A DNA stretch of 64,000 nt from Patiria pectinifera (lineage: Eukaryota > Echinodermata > Asteroidea > Valvatida > Asterinidae): positions 20,350,197-20,414,196 of the forward strand of contig CM057149.1 of the NCBI GenBank assembly GCA_029964075.1, read 5' to 3'. Positions 19,601 to 31,160 of this stretch are shown one piece after another (position 1 is the first letter of the stretch; each line of letters starts with the position of its first letter). The notes below the pieces were generated by a model. That model made no database searches. It was given only the letters and a program-made list of their open reading frames with translations, and had not been told where the DNA came from. The translations under genes and the position numbers were made by a program.

Positions 19601-21954
19601 CTCTAAGGGGTATTTCAGGCTTTCAAATGTTGGCAGGTGTATGCTAATCATGCTGTCATGCATGTTGTGGGGAAATCACCATGCTAGTGAATGATGATCA
19701 TGAACTGTTTTTACAACGTGTATGCAAGAAATCTATTATCCTGAATTCTATATTTCTGTATTCATCGTGTATTTGTACAGGTGTTTAACCATCCTTTCTT
19801 TAACTTCAAAGGGTTGGCCTCCTGTATTTGCTGAAGTATTCGTATTATATAGTTCTGGTACGTGTACATGTACAATTACAGTACAGTACCGGTACATGTA
19901 TTAAACTTTACAGTAACAAACATGTACATACTTATGTACATGTTCATGTATCAAAAAAGATAGAGGTAAGATGTCACTAAATTGTACCAATGTATTTTTT
20001 ACATGGACAAGTATTATGAGAACACATTTACATGTATGTACATGTATACACAGTGTTGGGGAAGGGGGGTATAATTTGTTTTGAAGTTAAATATGGACAT
20101 GAAATACCCATATCACACGTCCATTTGTTTCACTTCAGTTCATTTTGCATTAACCTACGGTATTTAACTCCTAGCAAATCGAAGCTGATCCACTGAAGCA
20201 GAGTTGTTGTTTGCCGAGCACCATAGCTCTGTGAGTTCAAGTGTTTGCCCAGTTTCTGGGTTGTGCAGGAAATACAAACACGATCGCAGAAACATCTGCC
20301 ACACTGCGGTGAAAAAAAAAATCATTGGAGAAAGTTATGGGCCAAAAACCAACAAAAACTGCGACCCAGCCACAGCTCTTGTCCCCCCTCGGGTCAGACA
20401 AGATTTGGGCTCACAATCTTTTGTGGAATTATCCCCGCATCATTAGGTTTTGCCTGCACCAAACCAGTGGTGGCCCCGAACCAATATTTGGTACTGCTGC
20501 ACTGTCTGGGAATTATTGACTGCCGGTCATGCATGGTGCTTCCCTACAGCCCTGGAATTGTATGGACCTAGTAACAAGATCACTCTGCCAGCTGTGGCAC
20601 AAGAAAAACTTTCATTTGATGATGTATGGTTGTGTTGTTGGCCAAACCTCCACATTCATGTACGTGTACATACCCTAGACCTCTACACAAGTACCATATG
20701 CACATGTAATTTGTTATTGTAACATGTAAATTAATCTTTGAATGAGAAAAGTACTCATGAAATTATGTTGTTACTGTAATGTACTTGTCTGTCAAGGTCA
20801 ACTGTTGGTGTCAACTCAGTACACCACCTGTTCATTTGGACACATATATGGTAGTGGCACCGTGTGGACATTAGGATTTTTATACATGTACATTTATTTA
20901 ATATGATAGACATGCGGACAGATGTATAAGTCATGTACAGGTGTATAGTCATTTATTCACACTGTACATATCTTTGGTCCTGTGCCCTTTACGTGTCCAT
21001 GTACATGTACCCTATGATCCCTATGTGCAGATGTGCTTGTACGATCTCATTTGAATTTGTACACTACATTGTATGTATTTGGGCCATTGTACCACCAGTA
21101 GGGTCCAAAGTGTGACATAATCCTATCCCTGTTACCTCTGATCTTTGCGCTTTGCCATTCACGTATTCAAAAGACTTCAAACATTGATTTCAAAGAAGTA
21201 CCGGTACATGTATAAAATGACTTCGATTTCAAACAATGTTTATTTTTTGAATAGAAATTTTTTTCCAAAAAGTAAAAATTGTGTGAAATATAGGCCCTAC
21301 ATAAATTTGCTTTTTGGAAAAAAAAGGCATAAAAGAAGTTCATCCAGAATTTATAAAGTCATGTCAGGTGTAACACCGACAGGGAAAAAGTGGACCTCAT
21401 ATCCCAAGCCATTGTACATATTCAGCTTTTACACAATGCATCTCTTCCTGCCAAGAATGATCATTGCTGATGACAATCAGTGTAGTGAAAACAACAAAGT
21501 AGTCGTGTTTCCCTGGTAGAGGGTCCATGATAACAATGACAAGCCTTTCCAAACCCTTTGAAAAATGTGGCTACCCACTTTAACCCAACAAGTGACCTCT
21601 AGTTCATATAGGTTAAGCCATCCAAGAAGGGGCACAACTAAGGGCAGGACACATGTGCTTTTTTTGTTAGGGGAAAAACAACTTGTAGTTTTGAAAGCAC
21701 TTTCCCCTTTTCCTTTTTGCCATTATTCCTTGGACTTGCTTCTGTAAACTCACAGAGTGGGTGGTCAGGGGATGTTATTGGGACAGCGGGAGACGGACAA
21801 ATAGTTAGGGATGAGGATAAAAGAAGGGGTTATTTGTACAAGTCTTGTTAACAGGCTGGCACCTGCTGTGGTTGATAACGGATCACATGGCTGATTGGTG
21901 CTCTGATTTTTTGCTGCATGAAAAACTGGGACTTTTATGTTTGGCCGATAGCCC
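16698..21954. other. Long non-coding stretch, no gene seen
   Basis: AT-rich with many ACATGTAC palindromes (dense at 19856-20050 and 20880-21015), a CATG/CCTG-rich patch at 17620-17648 and an A/G run at 18746-18765. None of the frames here has domain-like content with matching splice sites. It probably includes the large intron upstream of the plexin exon at 30177. Confidence 0.5.
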
Positions 21955-22212
21955 TGTTTGTTCATGACTCATGAATAACGGCTCCGTGCGTGAACAGAAG
22001 AGGGCGCTTTTAACCACTTTGGAGAGCCCAGTGGATGGGATACACTGCATGCCCGTGCTGGTTCACGCGTGTTTAGCGCGAAGTCCGCAAGGCTACCGTA
22101 ATTATATTCTAAATGTGCACAAATCCATGGCATTATCTCATGTCGTTGACAATGCGTTCAATGTCCCTCCAAGTGGTCTGTCCCAACTCTCCCTTTCTTA
22201 CCGTTGAGGGGG
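21955..22212. repeat. Dispersed repeat family B, copy 1
   Basis: It carries AGAGGGCGCTTTTAACCACT, GAGAGCCCAGTGGATG, TTGACAATGCGTTCAATG and CCAAGTGGTCTGTCCCAACT. The same blocks in the same order occur at 59757-60205, and the last two also at 24104-24155. It is non-coding. Confidence 0.65.
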
Positions 22213-23103
22213 TACTTGTGTATGGAGTCTATAGTCCATGGTTTTTATGAACCTATGGCAGATGTACATTGTACATGTCAGGAGTAGTACCGGGACATAA
22301 TGTACAATGACAACATTTGAATATTGCCATGTACAGCGTGACAACATTTGAGCGTATACAGTGAGTGAAATGTTGAGAAAAGGTCCCAAATCTTTTAGAA
22401 ATTTACGTCATCTTCTTAATGTAATTTTATAATGATGTACCTGGAGAAAATTGGTGGGGGGGGGGGGGACCAAGCTTGTGTACAATGTAGGTTGAACTCA
22501 TCCTCTGAATGTGCCTTCAACCAATAGGGCATTCAAATTCAAAATACGTGCAAGCTGCAAATTTATGAGCGCATGTGATGTGCCTGTTAGCGTGGTTTCA
22601 CCTCACTGACCTCAGTAATTTTCCTTTACAAACTGTAAGTTTTTGTTGCAGTACCCAAGCATGTACTACCGTACGTCATTTTCTAAATAAAGTGCATTTG
22701 TGTGGGTTATTAAAACAATTGTCCTGTTAAAATGATTGTGTCAGAACCACTTCATGTGTTGTACACGAACATGCTGTGTAAACAGCGCATACTCGTTTCC
22801 TGTATGCTCACATTCATGTGTAGCCTGTAAATACGTGTTCATTATTGCAACATGGATGGCTGACATTATCATTAACGTGTGCCTGCATCACACAGTGTAA
22901 CAGACACAGCCACACCCTAAGCTAGACAGATTATTCATGTAGTGACATCAGTGATGTTTATCAGAAAGGCAAAATTTAGTTCAACAAACTTGTAATGTGG
23001 ATTATTGTTTCAAAAGAAAAAAGAGTGTTATTTCATACCAGTAGAAAAAGTCACACATTTTCTGGGAGTTTATTTGAACACAGTCATGGAACTCTACATG
23101 TAG
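22213..23103. other. Non-coding spacer
   Basis: It has a G16 run at 22454-22469 and GTACATGTC-type words. No gene was seen. Confidence 0.5.
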
Positions 23104-23683
23104 TGACCTCCGCCGAGGAGGTTATGTTTTCATCGGCGTCGGTTTGTTTGTTGGTTGGTTGGTTTGTCTGTGAACAGGATAACAACAAAAGTTATGGACG
23201 GATTTTCATGGAATTTGTTTTAAGGGTGGTCCTTGGTACAAGTACATGTACAAATCATTTAGATTTTGGAAGTGATCCTGATCTGGGTGTGGGTTTAGGA
23301 TTCTTCACCATTTTAGACCATGAACCTCTGTGTACAAAACTGGTGACCCTGTATCACCCACATAATCTAACCACACAGGTCAATGGACTAGATCATTTTA
23401 TTCAATGGGGGAGTGCAGAGATAGACCAACATAGGCATATACCGGTACATGTAGACTACAGAATGTTTGAGTTTAAGAATTTGTTATATTAAATAACTAA
23501 CACTGTACAACGTTGCTATTTTTCGATAAATTCAGAATATGACCAATCCTGTTGATATTTTCAATGTTCAATAAAATATGGAAGTCCAGTGGACATGCGA
23601 TTATTTCTTTCGGGTGTACTGACAATATATGGCGGGGAATTGTTCAGCCTTGGCGGAGGTTTGCGCTCTCTGAGTGCTTAGTT
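23104..23683. repeat. Dispersed repeat with CCTCCGCCGAGG / CCTTGGCGGAGG ends
   Basis: It begins CCTCCGCCGAGGAGGTTATG and is followed by TTTTCATCGGCGTCGGTTTG, GTTATGGACGGATTTTCATG and later TTGGCGGAGGTTTGCGCTCT. These words recall a repeat I know from many marine invertebrate genomes. The terminal CCTCCGCC and GGCGGAGG are inverted. A partial frame exists but ends quickly, so it is annotated as a repeat. Confidence 0.65.
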
Positions 23684-24075
23684 TACTTTGTGTTTACAAT
23701 ATCATGCTCATCATGCGTGTGTTTGGGTAGGTACCCGAGCTACTTTGATACTGTGTAGATTAAACAAAATGACTAATAATATTATTATTGGCTTGTAAAT
23801 GAACAATAGAAAGACCAAATTTCAAGTGTGTGTTTACATACCATACAATCCACTGAAGATAAACTGGATTTTTGTTTCCATTCAATTTCATTGCTGTGCT
23901 CATAAATATTAAATTTACTTTGATATGAAAACAAGTGCAAAAATAAAAAGGGTCCAGAAACAATTGAACTTGAGCAGAATTATAAATCTACTACAACCTA
24001 TTGATAAACAATGAATTTATATAATTTATTGCACAGTTTGAAGTGGATATCATGTCCATGTTTTTTAAATTATTT

Positions 24076-24261
24076 CTGAGAGTGCAAAAAGCATAAGCGT
24101 CGGGCATCATTGACAATGCGTGTCTCTCCCAGTGGTCTCCGCCAACTCTCCCTATTGTACACATCAAGATTTGACCATTTTTCTTTCGGGATAAACATTT
24201 CATTGTATGCGTGCAAAAGCATAGCAGGGTACCAGCAAAATTGGAGAGATCGTTGTGTTCT
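24076..24261. repeat. Dispersed repeat, left part, split by an insertion
   Basis: It contains TTGACAATGCGTGTCTCTCC, CAGTGGTCTCCGCCAACTCT and ATAGCAGGGTACCAGCAAAA. The last block also occurs at 58811 (TATAGCAGGGTACCAACGAA). The repeat resumes at 24643 after the inserted element. Confidence 0.6.
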
Positions 24262-24642
24262 TTAGGCAAAAAATAAAAAAGTCTCCGGTTTCTGGTATGC
24301 GCGCGTCAGTAGCCATGCGCGTCGGTAAAATGAAAACGTTTTTTTCTCAATACAAGATGATGTTTCAAACCGCCAAACTCACTGGTTTGACTGGAATTCT
24401 GCTGCTGCACAATTTTAACGTGTTTTTAGATGGGGTTATGATCGAGAATAAGATTTATGTGGCCTCTCTGGACTCCCATATATTTGCACTAAGTTTAGTC
24501 GGGCACCATTTGCAGTCATCAGCCGACATTTGAAGCCAAAAAAAAAAAAACAGATAAAAAAAATTTAAAAAGCCGCGTCGCCGCACCACTTTTGGGGCAA
24601 GCTCCATACCAGAAACCGGAGACTTTTTTGTTTTTGGCCTTA
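24262..24642. mobile_element. Harbinger/PIF-like miniature element with TTA duplication
   Basis: The arms GGCAAAAAATAAAAAAGTCT and CCGGTTTCTGGTATG on the left mirror CATACCAGAAACCGG and AGACTTTTTTGTTTTTGGCC on the right. The trinucleotide TTA lies directly outside both ends (24262-24264 and 24640-24642). A 3-bp TTA duplication and GGC(C) termini are typical of PIF/Harbinger elements. The 270-bp interior is GC-richer than its surroundings and has a partial frame, but no transposase. Confidence 0.72.
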
Positions 24643-24790
24643 GTAACTTTTATTTAAAAAAAAAATGGACAGCAAAGTGTTTTTGAGGTGTCTGAAAAAT
24701 CACACAGAATGCCGATTCGGTTACCAAGTCCCCCATAGCCTTGTGTACATTTATCTGCCGCGTTTATCCCGAAAACAAATCGTCAAATCT
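24643..24790. repeat. Dispersed repeat, right part after the insertion
   Basis: It contains GGTTACCAAGTCCCCCATAG, CTTGTGTACATTTATCTGCC and GCGTTTATCCCG. These parallel GGTTTCCAGGTGCCCCATAG, CTTGTGTGCATTCATCTGCT and CTGTTTATCTC at 58949-58996. The match lies to the right of the same AGCAGGGTACCA block at both loci. Confidence 0.6.
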
Positions 24791-24915
24791 TTTTATGCAC
24801 CAGACTGTTTTGCAATACTGAACTGGCTTATTGTCACATTGGAACAAAAACGAGGTTGCACATGCAAAACAAATTTATACATGTACCCTTTCACGTTGAT
24901 ACATGTACCGGTAGT

Positions 24916-25431
24916 TTAAAGGAATGTACCGGTACATCATAGGCTTTTGCTGTAATTTTCAGAAATGAACTATTTGAGGGTTAGTATCATAGATCAAATA
25001 TTGTTACACTGACTTGTTTGAAATTTTGTGTTCGAAAATGCTGGAAAACCAAGAAAAACTAAAATGTTCTAATAGTCTGGTTCCGTGACTCCACTATAGA
25101 TAAAATGGATCAATTTATGGATGCCAGAAAATTGTAAGATAAGGGATCCAGTCTAGCTGGCCTGCACCCGTTTTCATGAACATGTAACTAATAGCAAACA
25201 AAATTTGGACAGAAAAAAGGTAAATATGGAGCAGTAACTGAACAATAGTTAGGTTTTTCCAACGGTGGTCGGCCGACCACCGTTAGAAATGTATACAAAA
25301 ATACAATTTTCTTGAAAATGACTTCACACCAGGTGCCATAATGTTACAGGTTGCTTTAGACTGTCATTTACCAACATGCTAGTAAGGTATTTCGTAAAAA
25401 CTTGTTTACAAATGTTGTATATTCCCTTTAA
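24916..25431. mobile_element. TTAA-ended dispersed repeat, copy B
   Basis: Same orientation as copy A (16171-16697). It begins TTAAAGGAATGTACC and ends ATGTTGTATATTCCCTTTAA. It shares the GTCTGGTTCC, CAGTCTAGC and GGCCGACCACCGTT words. An ACCGGTACAT word replaces part of the left end. Confidence 0.72.
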
Positions 25432-26422
25432 GCAGATAATTGTTACACATTATATTGGTATATATGTAAGAATCCATTCATACATGTATACATGTAGCAA
25501 CATCTTGCTAGTGCAGCCTCTTTTTCAACCTAAATGTGCCACAACAAAGATTTACGCATTGCAGTTCCTCCAAATGTGAAGGTGTACTTACGTATGTACA
25601 TACAGGTATGTGCATTGACCTTAGAATTGGGGTCACCTCTTTTTGTTTATGTCTCATTGCAGTAGAGATTAAGTGATTAGCTGAATTAAATAGGTGACTG
25701 TCATATGTCACAATAGCCTTAATTGAGGGCAAGGGTGGACCTTTTTAATGTAATTATGCGTACTGGAATCACCCACAGCAGCATTAGGCCGTTGGTGCTG
25801 GTATTCTGAGCATGCCACTACAGTAATTCACTTACACGTTTAAGCCAGCTTGGGTGAGTAATCCCTGCTCATTTGCATGCTATTTATAGCATTCCAGGAG
25901 CATGTTATTTATAGTATTCAAGGAGCAATATAAATTATAGCATTTTACTTTAGGAGAAAAGAAAAACATCGCAATATCTTGGTGACAATAAAATGTAGCT
26001 GTCCCTTACAGTTAGTCAATATATTACACAACTTTATGAGTTGTGTAAATTGGCTAGCCCCGGCTACAAAAGAAGCTGTCTGTTCCACAATATCCCCCCT
26101 TTATCCACTTGTACGTGGAGAAGTCGTAGCAAACATTTGACAGACTAGCAACCGACAAATGCCAGTTGCCTGACAGACAACTAAAATATTGCTTCTTGTG
26201 GGATATTGGTTGGACCAGTGGTTTCTGTTTTAAAAGAAACTGTAATTTGCTAGCAATGGGAGATACACTTTAGAATTAAAATTAATGCTACATGTTTAAT
26301 GGATTTTTTCTTCAGTTAACAAACATGATTTATAATTGGTTGTGGTATTAAGAAAAAGACGTTTAAGAGAAAATCTTGTTCAGCAGTAAGTTGATGTTGA
26401 TGATCTACAGTATAAACACATA
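25432..26422. other. Non-coding stretch, no gene seen
   Basis: It includes a duplicated ATTTATAGCATTC / ATTTATAGTATTC word at 25873-25920. No exon-like frame was found. Confidence 0.45.
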
Positions 26423-26807
26423 TTAACCCTAACCCCTTGAGCACTTTTATTAGAAAGTATCCTGAATCCGCCAAAATCCACCAATTTTGTCATGCAAAAA
26501 AATGTTCGTGTCCTGAGTCCATCAGAATCCACCAGTGAGTCCATCAGAGTCCACCAGTGTAGTACATATCGGTACCTCGTACACACCACGTAACTGTTGA
26601 GATCCTGAATCCATCAAAGTCCCCCAACTGCTTAATATGGAGGTATCCTGAATCCATCAAAATCCGGCAGTACCGCTCGGCTTACTGTCCTGAATCCAAT
26701 AAATCCCCCAACACTTTCAATATGGAGGTATCCTGAATCCATCAAAATCCTCCAAAACAGGGTTGTGGATTTTGATGGATTTACACTTGTAGGTATGTTA
26801 GGGTTAA
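26423..26807. repeat. Cassette with TTAACCCTAAC ... GTTAGGGTTAA ends and CCATCAAAATCC words
   Basis: The ends are exact mirror copies (TTAACCCTAAC and GTTAGGGTTAA). The interior holds at least six copies of TCCTGAATCCATCAAAATCC or close variants, mostly on the + strand. One inverted copy, GGATTTTGATGGATTT, lies at 26767. TATGGAGGTATCCTGAATCC occurs twice. Confidence 0.8.
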
Positions 26808-27050
26808 AGGTAAAATGCAAAATCCTATTTTCCCATCTATTACCAGAAAAATTTGATTGAACTGAAAAATTTGAATTTTTGTAAGCAATTTCACTACGTG
26901 GGTGATAGCATTTCTGGTCGTACCGGTACGCACTGCATTTGTGGATACACTCTAAACAGTAGAAGCAAATTCAGAGAAAACTGCAGGATTAAGAACTGTA
27001 AAGCCCAGTAAAAAATACCTGCTTCTATGCCTTCAGATAAGTCCAGATAA

Positions 27051-27287
27051 TAGGGAGGTTTCGCAAGCGAACGGATACGCTTACACTTACGTTTAGCTAT
27101 CCGTATCCGTTTTTTTACATACGTGTAGCGAGCGAGACATGCGTGTCGTCTGCACGTTTAGCGGATAGTGAGTGGCGTATGACGTCATGCGTGCAGACGA
27201 CACGCTTATCTCGCTCGCTACAAGTAAAAAACGGAAACGGATAGCTAAACGTAAGTGTAAGCGTATCCGTTCGCTGTAAACCTCCTA
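27051..27287. mobile_element. Near-perfect palindromic miniature element, 237 bp
   Basis: The left arm (GAACGGATACGCTTACACTT, ACGTTTAGCTATCCGT, GTAGCGAGCGAGA, GTGTCGTCTGCACG) is mirrored in order on the right. Only about 30 bp of loop (TTAGCGGATAGTGAGTGGCG) separates the arms. TA lies at both borders next to GGGAGGTTT and AAACCTCC. The local GC content is well above the flanks. Confidence 0.82.
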
Positions 27288-29180
27288 ATCTCCTAATTTT
27301 ACATGTAACTACCTAAGCAGAATGGTTTCCATCAAAAATGTTGGAAAACAATTTCATAAAGCATTTCGATCAATCGTGACCAAATTTACAAAACAAAAAT
27401 GTCATAATACTAGCGATTCACAATACAATATGCCGTCGAGCATTTGCCTCAGAGATGCCACTTTTTAATTTCACGGACGACATCCTGCATACATCCTGCA
27501 GTTATTCCCTTCCCCTATTGATTACGTGCGGTATACCACACAGACACAAAAGCATTTGGAAGCCTTGTCAATAAAACCATTGGTATTCACACAAACACGC
27601 ACAAATATCAAATCTTAAATCAAGCTTGCTACCGGAACATGTAAAAGAAAAAAAAAAATTGCCAGGAAATCTCAGGCACATTTTGGCGGTCGGTCGTATT
27701 AACCAAAAAGTGGTTTGGTTGGTAGTGGTTCTTGGCTATATCAAGTACCGTATCAATACTGTAATTGAGACTTTTGGTGACATGGATGGTGAATTCATGT
27801 ATTTTATTATTTTCAACCAATGTAAAACAACAGATCCATGGTTTACATACGGTTATGAATGCTAAAATGCCCTCTCCCATTTCCTTGTTGACTCTAATTT
27901 GAAGTGCTGCAAGTGTTTAAATTTTGAACTCTTGTCGCATTCAATAAATTAGGGATCCTGTCCTGATATACATGCAGAAACAAAACTCGGTCTTATAATT
28001 CTCAATGTACATTATGTACATGTAGGTACATGTACACGATGTGCATGTATTGGTACAATTAAGATGTTTTCCTGTCCGTGTGCTCGGATACTACACTCCA
28101 AGTACATGTATGCGAGAGTAGCAATGGAAGGAAAGTGCAGGCGCGGGGGCTTTGATGGCTGTCTGCCCTAGGGCCAATTTCATGCATGCATAGGCTTCTG
28201 TTTTACAACATGGACCCCTCTCCCCTACATGACTGTACCACTACAGGAAAGTCTGTCCGAGTATAAAACGCATTGCCAGACCTACACACATATTATTACC
28301 ATACATGTATGCACTACAGGTACTGTGTTGCCTGAGGAGTGTACATGTACATGTACGTGGCAAGTTTTTTTTTAGGTACAATTTGATAAGGCTTCTTGTG
28401 TATCAACAACAAAATGATAAGGATGTTTCAATCATCGAAGAAGAATCAAGACATTTGGTTAAGATTTGTATATAGCATCGTTTAATTTGGAAGACGATTT
28501 GGCAACATGCTTTTTAAATAAGTACCAATGAAAATTCTTGCAAACTTTTAATTGTTTTCTGACATTAAAATTGTTTTAGATTACAAAAATCTGGGTTTTT
28601 CTATTTACAACGTACAGCACAATTTTTTGGCAATTGTTTAGAATGAGGAATATTGCAATGTTTTACTCGGGTGACCTGAAATAGTTTGTTATCTTTTAAA
28701 TACCTTTCCAGTTGTACATGTACAAATGTACATTGCAAGTGAGCACGATACATGTAAGCACATGTTGGATTTTAGATGAACTGTAAAAATTGGCTTGTAA
28801 CAAAATCTTAGAAAGACACTAGTTCTGCATGCAGAAAACCAATAGATTTTGAAATATATGTACAAGTGGGTTTTCCCCAGATGCTTGGATGATAGGGGAA
28901 AACCAGGACATTGCGTCAACAATTCATGTGGGGGGTCTTCAATGAAAAACAATTGTGTTACATCCATGGTTACATGTGTGTGCCAAGAAATATTTGGGGA
29001 ACAACCAGGACATGCCAGCTGAACAGCTTGGGATTTTTCCAACCGACGTCCTCTTTAGAAGCGTGATCCCATATTTCCAAGTAAACAACAGTACATTGTG
29101 TAATTTTACATGTTCATGGAATTATCCAAAGATACTGACTTTTGGCACAATTTCTATCAAAATCTTTATGAAAAACACTA
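27288..29180. other. Non-coding stretch, no gene seen
   Basis: It has dense GTACATGTAC words at 28010-28045 and 28340-28358. None of the short frames has domain-like content. Confidence 0.45.
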
Positions 29181-29460
29181 ACTAACCCTGCTGAATCCAA
29201 CAGAATCCAACTCCGTTGGAGCCTGTTGGATTGACCAGTAAACCGACAGTAAACCTCTGGTACAAATTTACATAGTATATATTCGGAGTCGGATTCTGTT
29301 GAGCACTGAGAGAAAACGCCAAGTTGGACCCTGTTGGATCCAGCAGACAATAAAAATTAGGCAAAGTTGGATTCTGTTGGATTGAGCAGGATTGAAGTAA
29401 CCGTTGGACGCTGTTGGATTTAGCAGGGTAGTCCTGAGGAACCCTTAGGGTGTTAGGGTT
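29181..29460. repeat. Cassette with CTAACCCT ... GTTAGGGTT ends and GTTGGATTCTGTTGGATT words
   Basis: The interior is made of AATCCAACAGAATCCAACTC and its complement GTTGGATTCTGTTGGATT, repeated about eight times in both directions. The right end CCCTTAGGGTGTTAGGGTT matches the short cassettes at 2170 and 6266. Confidence 0.75.
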
Positions 29461-30176
29461 GGGGCGCACTATGTGGGATATAGGAAGGGGATGTACCGAT
29501 ATGAAGAGTTTACATAGGAGCAAGAAAATATCAAGGTAGCCCTGGAAAAGACACCCTAAGAAAAGGCAGAAAAAGATGTACATTGTGTTTTCCACATGAG
29601 AAATCTTGGAATGTGCCGGGGAAGGTCCAGGAGCGGTGTTTTATTTTCCTGATTGAGATACATGTTGTACAAAGGCAGGGTCTGTGGCACTAATCAGATG
29701 TAGACGGTCCCTGAGTGTCAGGGAGGTTGAATTTTATGGCAGCCATTGTTTAATTCTCAAGACAGGAAATATTTGCTTCAGTGGCTTGGGGGAAGAGGTT
29801 GGGGGGTAGTACAGACGCTGTCAGTCTTGTGTGTGTTACCTGGGTGATGAGTAAATTAAAGGTGCTCATTGGTTTGAGTGATACATGCACTGTATGTGAA
29901 ATGTTTCGATATAAATTTGGGATTCATGCAATTAACACATTTCATGTTTTGTGTTCGCTCGTATGACACTGTTTCGTGTTCGTGATTGACCTGTGATGAA
30001 CTCGACCACATCATTGCCAAAATACTTGCCACGACCTCACAAATGTGTGTCGGCATTCGAATCATCATTCCTTAAGTGTTCACATGTGCTGTATTTGTGC
30101 AGAGTTGCTAAGAAAATGTGTTCAATAACGACGTTTTAAAAACTTTTACCTTTCTTGTTTTTGTTGTCATGCACAG

Positions 30177-30289
30177 ATCCATAAGATTCCCGTGGAGGAC
30201 TGCTCCGCTCACACAACCTGTGAGAAGTGCCTGGGTGGTTTCAACGGTGTAGGAGATCCCTACTGTGGCTGGTGTTCACTCCAAAAGAA
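30177..30289 (+). CDS. Plexin, PSI-domain exon (first part)
   Basis: After the acceptor CATGCACAG the frame reads IHKIPVEDCSAHTTCEKC, then LGGFNGVGDPYCGWCSLQK. PVE-C, the spaced cysteines and DPYCGWC are the hallmark of the first PSI domain of plexins, the semaphorin receptors. In that family this domain follows the extracellular sema domain and PVE-C marks the junction. The exon ends two bases into a codon at the donor GTAAAT (30290). The next exon at 35908 completes it. The upstream sema exons were not found in this window, so they must lie further 5' or in exons too short for me to see. Confidence 0.85.
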
Positions 30290-30789
30290 GTAAATATGAC
30301 ACATGGACCAACCCGGGCACGCTAGCAAATCTACCATTAAAGCCCCCTGCAAATGGCGAAAGCATTGTGCTAGCTATTGTACAGATAATCCGTCACTGGG
30401 AAGTTGCTTTGTACAATAGCATGCACAATGGTTTCTCCATTGAAGGGGGCCTCGTTAGTGTATACAGCGATCACTGTGCCCAGATTTGTCTATACTCTGT
30501 CTATTCTCAAGATAAACTTGTGTTGAAACCTGCACTTAGACTACATGTAATCAAAATAGTACCGTTTTGTTGAATCAAAGTATAGGTAGCTAGATGTTGA
30601 GTAGTTTAAAACCATAAACAAAAACCGGGAAGTGTATACCCTTTTCACAGGTTTGCAGCATTGCTAATGTTGCTAGCATCGTGACTTTGGGCATGATCCC
30701 TGGCTACATGGCATATATACGGGTTTATGGCTTCTGACTAGCGCACCTTAAACAAAGAAATTGACAAAATGGAGGAACCACAAACACGG

Positions 30790-30861
30790 GGCTGCATAGC
30801 TCAGTTGTTAGAGCACCGGAACGGTAATCCGGAGGTCAGAGGTTCTCAAATCCCTGCAGTC
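30790..30861 (+). tRNA. tRNA-like sequence, apparent anticodon GGT (Thr), probably a pseudogene
   Basis: The 72 bases fold with a complete 7-bp acceptor stem (GGCTGCA with TGCAGTC), a D stem (GCTC/GAGC), an anticodon stem (CCGGA/TCCGG) and a 5-base variable loop. The A box (TAGCTCAGTTG) is good. The T arm (AGAGGTTCTCAAATCCC) pairs poorly and breaks the B box, and position 33 is C instead of T. It lies in an intron of the plexin gene. A decayed tRNA or the head of a SINE is likelier than a working tRNA gene. Confidence 0.5.
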
Positions 30862-30933
30862 AATTTCTTAAAACGCACCAGTGGCACCTTTATTTAAAAG
30901 TTCTTTACTCATTAACCAAAATGCAAATATATC

Positions 30934-31160
30934 GTTAACACTAACTCCCTTGTATCTGTTACTAAGTACTGACCAAATCCTCCAAAATCCATCACTGACC
31001 CTGCTTCACATAATGCTTTAGGACCAAATCCGGGCTGAAATCCACCACAAGACCACAACTGCTATAGGTGGATTTTGATGGACTTGGTGCTCATGGCTTG
31101 CCTTCAAAATCCCAAAAATGGGGAATGGATTTTTGATGGATTTGGGAAAGTATGGGTTAA
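30934..31160. repeat. Cassette with GTTAACACTAAC ... GGGTTAA ends and CAAATCC words
   Basis: The interior has ACCAAATCCTCCAAAATCCA and ACCAAATCCGG on one side. GGTGGATTTTGATGGACTTG and GGATTTTTGATGGATTTGGG lie inverted on the other. Same plan as 26423-26807. Confidence 0.65.
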
